Below, piece by piece: positions 28,901 through 40,900 of a stretch of 64,000 nt of DNA. This stretch comes from Haemaphysalis longicornis (lineage: Eukaryota > Arthropoda > Arachnida > Ixodida > Ixodidae): contig CM023457.1 in assembly GCA_013339765.2 (NCBI GenBank), positions 54,337,745 through 54,401,744 of the forward strand. Direction: 5' to 3'. Under the pieces are notes generated by a model. That model worked only from the letters and a program-made list of their open reading frames with translations, searched no databases and was not told the origin of the DNA. The translations under genes and the position numbers were made by a program. Positions within the stretch are counted from its first letter, which is position 1; each line of letters begins with the position of its first letter.

Positions 28901-31900
28901 CAGCCACGAATCAAACCCGCGACCTCGTTGCTCGGGACCGAGAGTTCATCCTGTCGTAAATCGGGAACACTGACCAGATACCCATCAACTTCAACATACC
29001 CACGAGCCGGACGATCGAACAATGAAGTTCTCGTCAAAACAACAGGCCCCAAAAAGCAGCGCTCCACGGTTATTACAAAAATTACAAAGTTAATAAAAGC
29101 GCAACTGCAGTTTCACCAGCAATGCCACTAATTATAAAGCCTGCGGGAGAAAGGAGAACAAAAAGCTTCAGCATGAAGCTCACTTTTTCCTCAAAACACT
29201 GACAAAAACTTCACTGAAGCAACATTATTCAAACACGACAAACGTTCACAGAACAGTTGCAAGCGGCTCCACCATGACTGATCAGCCTTACTATGACCGG
29301 TCATGTGGCAGCTACGAAACACAGCGATGAGGGGAATTCTGAAAAAAAAGTGTCAGTTTAGGGATGTGTCCCGATATTTGTCTAAGACTACTCTTCAAAT
29401 CTAACGCAGGCGCCCGAGAGCTGGATCATGTAATGATGACTTTAGCGTAACCTTGCCAGCTGCAAGAACATACCATGCAGAACATACCATACCTGGCTGC
29501 ATACCATGCAGCCAGGTAGCCCAAACCTGCACACTATCCAGCCTACAAGCTTTTAAGCCCCGAGAAAATGCTTTTTTGGCAACCAGCAATACTCGCACAC
29601 CTGTCTGCCTTCTGGTATTTCTTGCAAAGCTGATGGTTAGCAAACCATTAACCTCTTCAGCACTCATTAAAGCTATCTCACTCTCGCACGCTCTCTCTTT
29701 CCCTTGCATTCAGCTCTTCGTCGATATTATTCTGCTCTGCTTACAATCCAGCTGGCCGGCAACAAAAACTTCACCCTCCCTTCCTAAAGTTCAAAGGAGT
29801 GCAGAAACTAGCAGTGCATCCAACTTTCGCCGAAAGAGCGTCGAATTGATCTTCAAACCTTTGAAGTCCCAAACCGCAAATGAAGAACAAACCTGTCTGA
29901 CAATTTTTCACACACTAAGTAAAACGCATCTACGAATGATTTAAACGAATACCGATGCGTGGTTTATGAGATAAACGTATACTACCGTGCTCCTTTTTCA
30001 CGATCGATGTGCGTATTGTCTGATCTGGAACCATTCTTCCTTCGCAATTTTCAAACAACCGTTTTGACACAATGGAAGGCCGGTTTCCCGCACGCACTGT
30101 CTGTCCAGAGACCTTATCAGAGCTTTTCGGTCGACCAACCAGTCTATGGGGAAACGCATCAGTTCTTGGACAGGACGCCACCGGTCCCAATAAGAAAGCT
30201 ACCGCTTTAAAAAAAAGGCCGAGCCCAGACTTACCCGACAGGGCCCCCTCGACGATGCTTGACGGAACGCTGTACGCCGTCACAGTGGGCTGCTGCGGTG
30301 GTTGGTGCTGCTGCTGCTGCGCTGGCTGGTGCTGCTGCTGCTGGTCGGCCGCCACATCCGGGTGGGCCATCGGCTGCGGATCGGCGTGGCTGTCAGTCGG
30401 CTGCGGCTGCTGCACCGCCGCTGCAGCTGGCGGTTGCACGGGCACCGCCTGCGGTGCCTGCGCGGGTGCCTGCTGCTGCTGCTGCTGTTGCTGTTGCTGC
30501 TGTTGCTGCGGCGTTGCTGTCGGCTGCTGCAGCGCCTGTGAACACCCGAGGAAAACAAAACGGAATAGAAAACCCCTCTGGCTATAGACCAAAAAAGACG
30601 GAGGGAGTGGTGCAACTACCTAGGCCAGTTGCTACACTGCGAAGGTGGGTGCAGACCAGCAAAAAAAGATGCAACAACAAACACGGAACGGAGGAGAGAC
30701 AACACACACCCTGGACTACTAGCAACTGACATTTACTTGAGAAAAAGGTCTGGCTGACGATTCTTGCGATACTCCCTAGTGCAAAATCTGTGTGCAGGGT
30801 CTTCTGGGTGACAGCGCACACCTGCTGCGTCTCACAAAGTGATCACCGCATCAGCGAAGTCTCATAGCGCGTCCCTGTGGGGAACCATGTCTCGCGCCTT
30901 TCGTCGTACTTTCATCCTCCGCTTTCCTGTTGGCTCAATCTTTCTAGCCTCTTCGTTCTCTCGGTTATCTCATAGTGCATCGCCACCGGAGAGAATGCCT
31001 CACACTGACTCGGCACACCGCCCTCCCCCTCACACTTTTGCCATGCTTTCCTCCTTGGCTTTCCTGCTCATTCTTATCTCATTTGTCTTCAGAGTCCCCT
31101 TCGTTTGCTCGGCCGCAACAAGGAACGACAGCGCCGTGAAACCACAGGAGTGGGCGCTTGACGGCCAACTGCACTCAAATTATCCCGGCCAAATTTACTT
31201 TGAACGTACCGCACGTACCACAAAACTAACAACTGGGCCATGACTGGTAGCCCCGTGCAATGCATTCTTCATTAGTTAGAAACGTTAAAAAGAGCTTCGT
31301 CGCAGGCGACGCTGCACCTGCCAGTAGATCGCGCAAACAGCCACGAAGCGGAAGTGACATTGCGGCCGGCCCTGGGCTTTTTCCTACGGCCAATCAGGAG
31401 AACTGATCGGGCTACGCTCGGTGCGCTTTTCTTGTGGTCTGCGGCAAGTGCGAAGCATTGCGCGCAGGCTTTTTCTGGCCGGCCGGGCGGCTGCGTGTGG
31501 CCGCTTGCTCGCCGGCTGGAACGTCCCTTCAGCACGGCCGTAATGGCCACGCTCTTCTCAAGTTCAGCCTCAAAATATCCGATGGACATTTGTACCGCAG
31601 ATATGCGTGCTTCAGCTGTCATATTTTGTATCTTGGAGTATTTTTATGCACACTACGCGCAGATAACGTTTTCAAGAGGTTGAAATTTTGAGCGCAGTTG
31701 GCGATACAAAACGATACAACCCGTGAACAAATCCATGCCAACACATGTGCAGTAAGCACACATCTTTTGATAAATATGCTATCATTCTACTTTTCTTCCT
31801 TCTTCCTAAGCGTCAGCTCAGCCTTATAGGAAGGCTTTATTATTGAGGGGAATAGCGAGAGGAAGAAAAAGACAGAGAGACAAGACGGAGAAGAGGATGG

Positions 31901-34900
31901 AGAGGAAAAGGATCGGCATCCTCCTCACCGGGGGGGCGGCGGCGGCCGAGACTGCGGCGGCCTGCATCTGGAGGTGCTGCCGGTCGCGGACGAGGGCGGC
32001 GATCTGGTTGCGGATGAGCATGGCTACGATGCGGGCGTCCTCGTCCATGATGATGCCCGTGAGGGCCATGGCCTTGGCGATCTCGTCGGGGTTGTCCCCC
32101 TCGACGTGGAACTCGAACTGGATGGCCTCGTTCTCGCGGTGCTTGTCCTTGCGCTTCTTGGGGTCCAGCACGCGCAGCCGCAGCTCCACCTTCTCCCCGC
32201 CGCCCGCCAGACTCTCCTCCCGGTTGACAAACTCCACCTTGAGGCCCATGTCCTCCTGGAAGAAGTCCAGCTGCAGCAGCTCCTTCACCGTTGGCCTGCG
32301 GGAAGATGGGGAGGGGACGAGGAAGAGGATGTAGTCATCCCGATGCTCTGCGTCCTCCGAGCACATTCACGTCCGGGGGAAAACGGCATTAGGTGCCCAC
32401 CCGTCTTTCGCAAAGGACAATAGCGACCATTGATTGATTGTAGGGTTTAACGCACCGACGCAACGGAGGCGATGAGGCGCGCCATAGTGGAGGGCTCCGG
32501 ATCAATTTTGACCCCCTTGGGATCTTTAACGTACGCCGAAATCGACAATAGCGACCAAGGCAGCCATCCTGTTCCTGCCTAAATAATTGTTGCGGAGCAG
32601 GGAAAAGGCCTACTTAAAAGTTATGCACAGAGAATAATCTATTTACAAATAATTTACAAGGCAGGTTCAGGCAGCTAGGTCATTCTGCTCGTGCACTCGC
32701 TAGTCCGCCGCAGCGGCGCAGTCTTCTTCGGCAGCTGGCTAGGCTGCCCACACAAACATGGTACATTTTGGGGGGTTGCACCCCTTGCATCGGAGCTGTT
32801 GATCTCAGTTTTCTGGTAACCACCCTGTGGCAATATCCATCCTAGTCTTAAAAGTAACAATGAAGCAAACTTTAATTTGTAGATGCTCTGCATAGTTTAC
32901 AACCGTTTACTTTGTTCTGTAACCAGTGGCAAAGCCTGCATTCATTCCCACAGCTGAACTAGAACAAACACCAGGGGGTCTTCGCAAGCTACTACAGCGA
33001 TGTTTCGATCGTATCTGAAGCTATCCCAGTTGTACTCAGTTTTGGTGTTGACCTACTGTGCTCATCCTTTGCTTTCGGGTGCAACATGGGTGGCTACCTC
33101 CCAAGTGCACCCTCTCACCGCACATCAACACGACCATACTGTGAAGGGAGGATGGGGGAAGGGAAAAAAACAGCCCTTCTGCAAAAACATCTAAACTTGG
33201 TGACAAAATCAGCTCAGGGCGATTACAACTCTCAGCCGGGAGATCTTGTAACTTGGCAAAATGAAAGGGACATTAAGGCAGCTGATGCTTTCCGTTCAGA
33301 TAAAAAAACTTCTGCTCCTTCAAACATAACGGGCAAAGCAGCGCTCTAGAAAAAGAAGCTTTTCTAGAGCGCAGATGCACAGCCTTTGTCGAAATTTCCT
33401 GGACCATTCTAAAACTGCATAGGTCACAATAAATCCAAAGTACAAGCGTACCTGTCAAGCAAGGCTGAAACATTTTATCCCGGAAAGCTAGAGGAAACAC
33501 ATTTCTCTAAAATTAAAATATTCTGGCCACAGTTGAACGTTAGGCTTATTGTTTGAATTCTTCATGACCCAGAGACCTTTGGCGTGGCCTAGAAAATTTC
33601 GACAAAGACTGTAGGTCTGACTAACCAGCCCAATGCCTTCACTTTCACAATACACCCAACAATGGAAAAACGTAGAGGTGTTTAATAACAAACAACTTAT
33701 TGAGATGCCGCAACTAGGAAGATATTGTCGATAAAGCATGGTCGAGCCCTCTTAAAACGAACTCGGAGGTAATACATTAAAGGCCAAATTCACAATAAGT
33801 GGGTTTTTATTGCGCAATAATATGCTGTCATGGCCACCGAACTCTCATCGTAATAGGTGCGACCGCTTTAAGCGAGATCGCTTGTAGGAGGGTGCGACTG
33901 TACTCAAATCAAGTACTCCGCAAAAAGTGATTAATGGCTGTGGTTCATGTCTCGTCTCGTGCCTCACTTCCCAAGTCCAGTTAATATAGTTGAGAAAACA
34001 AGACAGCTAGCCACCGCAGAGATTCATTAGCCCTCAGGATCCCTTCCCAGACCCCTTCTGTGCCTCGAGAAGTGAGCCGTCGACCCAAAACTACGTTTAA
34101 GGGGGGCACACTGGTCTTGAGATTTTTTTTTTTTTTTTTTGCTTTTTAATTAATTTTGAGGAAACTTTGTGGGCTTGTTCAGTTTTTTTAGCAGATTTCA
34201 AATATCTAATTAGTTCTAATGTGAGACAACTAGTTTCCGAGTTAATTAATAACATTCCTTGATTGTTCTTGAGAACAATAGGAAAAAAAAAACTATTCAA
34301 CAAAAGATTACCATGAAGACATGAAGAGATACCAGAAGCTGTGTAGAAGGAAATATGGGAAGCAGATTTTTTGTTTTGCAATCACATACACGTTTACATA
34401 AATTCTAACTTCAAAGTTTGAACTACTCTCGCTAACCAATCAAAAATAATGCTAATAAAACAACTACTGAAACACAAAATGCAAAATCTGCTTCCCATAT
34501 CGCATGGTTTAAACACTCAGCTTCACAGTGCAAAAGAAATGATCTTCCTAGCTGCATTACACGCTGGGATGTACCTCTCGAGGATTTTGTATCACTGCCA
34601 TACCACTCTTGGCGGAAAAGTGGGGAATTATGGGAAAATATTTATTTCTTTGTTGAAATCAGGCGTCCGTGGCTTTTATAAGTACCTGGTACTGTTCCAC
34701 GTACGGAATTTTCGGAGGAAAAAACTCTTCAAATCAAGAGAAAAGTGATACCTAAAAAAATGCTTTTTTGGGCAATTTTTTTTTTTGTCCCAAAGACCCA
34801 GGTGCACCCTCAATCAGCTTCCAAGATTAGCTTGCATAACACCACACACCCGCCCACTTCTATGTTTCATCAAATCTGCGCTAGAAACCACAGACAAAGC

Positions 34901-37900
34901 AAGTGCGTGCCCTAGAGCACACCCGAGGCCTCAAGCTCGAGCCGTCAACAAGGATTTGCAGTCCCTTAGCAACAAACCCTTCAGTCATACGTTCTTTTAC
35001 TGTAAGCCGGTTCGCTCCGCCAAAGCGGGATGACATTTCCAGCCCGGACGTGTCATCCGCACGCACTAAGTATTGAACCTTACGACCTGTTTGCCCTAAA
35101 AATCGCCGCAAGCAACCACCTGCCCCGCACACATGCAAAGCGGGCAAGGTCTGTGCAACGGCGCAACATTTTGCCCTACGTTGTCCCCGCGGCTCATTCG
35201 CGTGGAAAAACGCTCCCGGGAGCCTTCCATCATCGGGTGCCCTTTGTTCTGCCATTCCAGACTGACACACGAGGCTCTTGGAGAGAGGGGGGGCGTGGCA
35301 TTGTTAGCTCGAGAGCGAAAACTGCGCAGCCTTGAAAAAGCGCGAGCGTGCAACCATGCGCGGCCAGGGGAGGAAGGAGGCAGTGCTGCCGGCAAGGGCA
35401 TGACCAGGCGTCGCAGGTGACAACTGCACTTCCCTTTAACTTACCAGCGCTTGGGCAACGTGCTCTACCCAGAAATCGGCATTTAGCAGGTGTTTAAAAG
35501 GCACTATGCTTTCTCAAGGTCTTAGCGTGGTGGTTTCCCATTCAAGGCAGGCAACACCCTTACAGAGGGTTACGGTACAAGGTCACGGCTTACGTGCGCA
35601 ATTACAAGTACCTTTCAGGACAGTTCTGTCGTTTAAAAGGAATCTGTTAGCTGTAGAGTCCAACGTGAGTTCTTTTGGAGTTCTGCAGGTTATTTCACGC
35701 TGTCTCAGATCTTCCCCCCTCCTTTGATCGTATCTGAAAACTGCCCAGCTGGTTAGAGTGCAAACCGATGCACCCGTTTTGAGAAGTAATAAATCGTCTC
35801 TTTCACAAGCCCACCGAAATTCATAATGATAAGCACGCACTGTAGGCACCACAGGCTCCTACAGGAATGAGAGGTTGCCTCTAGCGTTACCAATGCCTTG
35901 TATCTGTTCTCAGTAATAAAAAACAAGAAAACTGTCGCCTCCCAGGCATCGTTATATGTCCTTGCTGACGACAGGCGCAGCCAGAGGAGAAGGGGAAAGC
36001 GTATCCCAATCCCCCGGGGGTAGTAGTCCTCTCACCTCTCTTCCTTCTTGAGTCGAATGCACTGGCCAATGATGTCTCTCAGCTCCATGCTCTCCACCTT
36101 GTCAAAGCATTGGGGACGAACTCCCTGGCAGAGTGAGAGGACGAAAAAATTAAAGCCGTTCCAATCAGTGTGAAGGCTGTCAGAAGCACAGAGCAGTGAT
36201 TCGCCATAATGGGCTGCAGCGCCGTTATCCACTCACTGCTGCCACCCAATGCATTTCAAATTTCCCGCCTTCGCAGTGCTCGCGCGCCTCCTGCACTCAG
36301 ACTGCGCCAGCGGGAGTTCTGTTCTTTTTGTGCTTGCTTTCCCTCCCGCACGTGCCAGCGTTGCACTGCCACTTTTTTCGCTTGCTATCGTAAAAACCAA
36401 CCCAACGAGCGTTCCTAACCAAATAAACGCACGTGCTGCCGGTTAATTACCCATATTTTGCCTCGAAGGTACCTACAGTTTTCTTTACGCTAAACAACGG
36501 GTAAATGTATGGCAAGCGCCAGCGGTACACGAGTTTCGAACGCTTATGACTATACAAACCGCTTGGCTTTCGAAGCTTCTAGGTTACGCCGCTACAACAG
36601 CCGCCACTGACGGAACGCCGTGTGGCTCTACTTTGGTCCAGCGAGCGAGCTACGACGACAAGGCGAGCCCCTAAAGTGCTCTGCACTTAAAAAACGGAGG
36701 GGCCAATCACCCAGTGTACCCCTCTACCAACGGCACAAAGCAAGAACGAAAACGACCAAAGCACCACACTGAGGTAGAAGGCTGCTTGTTTGTTGCAAAA
36801 AGGAGCAGCAACAACGCAGCCCCCGACCATGGTGGCACTGATGTCATTCAAACGCCACAACACTGCATGTCGCGAAGCACAGCAGCCTCTGCATTTTTTA
36901 TCTGGGAGGCGCAATTAAGGGCAGCAGTGCCTAGTGCATCACATCATTTTTCTTTCTCTCCAGTTTTGAGGAAGGGACACTTGCAATGTTTCTTGAATGA
37001 AGGGAGCTTTACGGCCTTTCAGGTCAGACTAAGCTAAGTGTTTGACATGTATTTTGGCATTCAGTACCCTTTGAAACACGTACGAGCGTTGCAAGCACCG
37101 TGTTTCCCAAATCTGACGAAGGGTTCCAAAGGTTGTGGCCGCGGAAGCAGAGCAGACGCTGAGCCACCGTGAAGTCATACGTTGGCAGAGGCTTCAGCAA
37201 GCTTGTTCAATAAGCAGAGCCTCAAAGCCATACAGGCTAAAAGGGTGCCAATCAATCCAGAGCATGAATTCTAGAGCAAGCATTGTTAGCAAGCAGACTC
37301 TGTGAATGGAATGCGCGAAGTTGAAACAAACATGGGCTAAGCTAAGTCAGTAAACTTCATGTGAGGTACTGGCCGATGCAGAACAGCTAATTTATTATTC
37401 TCAGCCATTCCATGGGCAATTACATATGCAAGCTTTTTTTGCGGTGCCATCTAAAAGAGCTTAAGCAACATTACGCTATTAGAAAACTCCACAAACATAA
37501 AACTCAGCCTTACCTCTAGATTTAGACTCCCCAACAATGAGATCAGCTAGGAAGGCACAAAAAGCTCCACTCTGATGACCATACCCTTAGCGCCAAAAAT
37601 TAATTATTGAATAAATGATGAGAACAAGAACATGTTCTGGGCTGAGAATATTGCAATGCGTGTTCATTAATTAGAAAAATTTGCATCACCAAGAGGGCCG
37701 GTGTCTGCAACTCATTCACGATGGCGTGAAATAGGAACTAAAAAATGGGGAGGGCGGAGGCGAAACGAGTAAAACTTGCCGCATCGTCGATGTTTCCTGA
37801 ACTAAAACCCAAACCACAGCAATAGCCTACAAAACTCCTTCCGTCTGTGCCTACACATTTTTTCAGCATCTATTGTAACTATAAGTGGCGCATCTCAGCT

Positions 37901-40900
37901 CGCACTAAGAATACCGGCAGCATAAGCATGATTTCAACTCGTGCTGCATGGCAACAACAAAAAAAGGTACACTGAGACAACTTGTACAGAGATGTCAAGC
38001 AAAACTAATGAACCTACCCTTGTGTAAGCTTACTCCTTCATTCACTTACCTACTTACTCTTTCAGTGCTATTAAACTGTTCCCCTTTCGCTACAAGGCAA
38101 GCAGATGGATTCAGCCAAAATACCGCCTGAAAAAGTAAATGCTCCGCACGTAGCAGTTGAGCACCGCAGGCTTACCACGTCCATCATTTACGCAACATAG
38201 TTTGAAACTACTTAAATGACAACCACCTGGGGTTCTTTAACATTGCGCCGAAATCTCGAACACATGGGCGTTTTTCGAGATTTCAGTACACGTTTTTTTA
38301 AAAAACCCCAGGTGGTCAAAATTAATCCAGAGCCCTCCACTATGGCGCGCTTCATTGCTTGTGCAGCGTCGGCAAATTAAACTTCATAATTAAATGACAA
38401 AAATACTGTCGGAGAGATAATAACAAGGCAAAGACGAGGACCTGAGCTGACACAAATGTCTCCTAGAAAAAAAGCAAGACCTTGCTCTTCCCCCCCTTAG
38501 TGGCACCACGTCACTTCTCCACCATCGTACGTCCCTCGTCCCCGACCAGATGATGCGGGGCGCAGTACGGGCGTACCCACCGTGGTGACCTTCTTGTAGA
38601 TCTGTGCGGGGCCGCTGCACTCGGAGTAGGGGTACTCGGAGGTGGCCATCTCCAGCATGCACATGCCGAAGGCGTACACGTCCACCGACTCGTCATAGTG
38701 CTCCTCGTACATCTCGGGGGCCATGAACTCGGGGGTGCCTGGTGGCGAGCAGATAGGAGCGGGGGGGCACACATCACCACTGTCATTCCCCGAATAATCG
38801 CTGTCGCCCCGCCCACTGCAGTCACGACTTTCGCCACCGCCACACAATCATCATAACCTGTTGCAGGGATGCTAACACACATATTATATATTATTGCAGC
38901 GAGAATAATGGGCACATACTGAAGTACAAGGCGCCTTGGCGCGTGATATTGGCCATCACCTTGACATTCAAATCTACGCTCGTCTCACCTATCGTCTGTA
39001 AATAAATCCCTTGAAACATCTACGTGAACCTCGACTATGTCCCTTGCAATATTATCCAAGCAGTACAAATCTTTTAAACGCAAATGTTTGACAACAGTGA
39101 AGCCTTGTATGCTACAAGCTGCATGCTCTGATTGAGAAGAGACAAAACAGCGAGAGCCCTGGTATGCAAATTGAAGTTTGTTGGTACATTTTTCCCCTTA
39201 TTTATTTATTTATTTATTCATTTATTTACAGATACCTCAAAGACACCAAGGGGAGGGGTTTTACATGAGGGGTGAAGAGGTGTGTGGAGGGATGGAGAGG
39301 TGTACATGAGGTGTCTGATGAATGGTGAAAGGACAACAAAAAAGAAATTGTCTTGCTCAATCATATTATTAGTGGGTAATATTATGGTTAATATGGGTGA
39401 TATGAAAATTATGGCTAATAATATCAGTGCACACTTTGTACTAACTGATCAGAATTCAAAATTATTGGATGTATGAGCCTTCACAAATTTACAGCAAGGA
39501 CTGAAAAAAAAAATGAAAAGAAAAAGAGAGATGGGACAAATCCTCCTTTTGCTCCCTTCCTTCACAGGAATCAGGATTCTTATTCCCATTAAATTGCCTA
39601 CTTGTTCCAAAAATTCTGTTTGTTTTGATGTGAACGCTGCTCCGATAAAAACAGAGCAGGCATGTGTGTCACAGAGTTTGTGTTGACGGCGGAGAAGTGC
39701 CGGCACTCCCTTCCGGGTGACAATGGTTATTGAAGTAATGTCAAATGCACAATGGCCCCTCATAATGTCGAGGGGAAACAAGCAAACAGCTGCAGTACAG
39801 AGTGTTGTTACACGCTGTCAAAATATTCAACACTGCAGCTGAGTCACAAGCTACGAAGGGATAAAATATGGAGCAAAGGCAATTGCGATAATTATTCATT
39901 GCTGTAAGAAGCTTAAAGGCACAAGGTCAAAGCTCTCTGACTGGGTCAAGGCTCTCTGACTGCAGATATAAGATATAGAAGTGGTCCGTCCCATCCAGCA
40001 TGGGCCAAATCAACAAATTTTCCAGCACAAATTACACTGCATTCACCTAAATTTAGCTAGTATGTTATTTTCTTCCAAGATGTACTGGACAACTTTCCCC
40101 TCAAAAACGACAAGAAATCAGTATTGCAGACGTACAATCAGTAGAACGTCTTCACGTCTTAATTTCGTAGTCAGTGCCAAGCATAAAACAGTGAAATCCT
40201 TGCTTTCAGCATAGGAGTTTGACCAGCCTAGCCATATACGTAACCTTACAGAAGCTGCACGACAGCCTAACTGCAGTGGGCCAGAGACACTAAGAAAAGC
40301 TTTTAGAGTATTGCAACCAATCAACGAATCGAAGCCTCTGTACCTGCTTGGTGCAACCAACTCGCATGTAATATTACCACCATTAGCTACTGCTGGCTCT
40401 ACTTTTAAAGGGACTCTGCAACACTTCTGATAAACACTTTCACTCTATCCATCGTGTCTAGAAGCATTGTCAAAGCTAGTTATCCAACAGCAAGAAGTGG
40501 CACTCCGCGATTTGCTCGTCACAGGAGATACTACGCCTTTTGTTTCCGCTTTGCTTTGTGGCTTTTTTCTAAAGTGGCTATCGAATGCGTTTATTGCTGC
40601 AACAGAAAGGAAGTGGCCCATAGCTGCTCCATTGCTGTAATGATGTAATTCGAGCGCTCAAAGAATGCCAAGACCCGGGAAAGAGAGGAAAATCTATTGA
40701 CCAGGTTTCCAGGTTATCAAAGCAGTAATTTTTGGCTGAGCTAGTTTGTGATACCCTGTTCTAAGTACTGGATGTGTTTGTTGATGACAGTCTCAAAGAT
40801 TTAGAAAAAAACTAAAGCCGTTCCACTCAATGTTGAAAGCTGTTGGAAGTGCAGAGCAGTGATTCGCCATCATGGGCTGTAGCGCCATTATCCACTCACT

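Larger units (their letters stand above)
9635..30234 (-). other. Large WNK intron, about 20.6 kb
   Basis: A repeat-rich intron: SINEs, LINE tails, foldback and inverted-repeat elements, a solo-LTR candidate and minisatellites, each listed separately. A GC-rich purine-rich patch at 14880-15220, another at 19170-19440 and a GGA-rich tract at 20697-20740 have no recognisable coding content. The stretches 12320-13910, 18410-20690, 23290-27120 and 29520-30234 hold nothing I can name. Undetected tail exons are possible. Confidence 0.45.
32296..36035 (-). other. WNK intron, about 3.7 kb
   Basis: This contains a truncated SINE with target-site duplication (32430-32543), a short perfect palindrome (33341-33372), a pair of inverted motifs (33381-33405 and 33585-33610) and a foldback element (34097-34813). 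A GC-rich patch at 35040-35420 shows no recognised exon. Confidence 0.6.
36125..38580 (-). other. WNK intron, about 2.5 kb
   Basis: The first part (36149-36694) is a repeat element related to those at 40812 and 52291. A head-to-head SINE palindrome is at 38222-38382. The stretch between 36700 and 38200 shows nothing recognisable. Confidence 0.6.

Noticed and set aside
30072..30587. Cys-rich open frame on the plus strand
   Set aside because: The Cys run is the shadow of the CAG/CAA polyglutamine repeat in another frame and strand.
31272..31622. A 116-residue minus-strand frame and its plus-strand shadows
   Set aside because: It lies in a GC-rich intronic patch with no family motif and no splice phase fitting the flanking exons.
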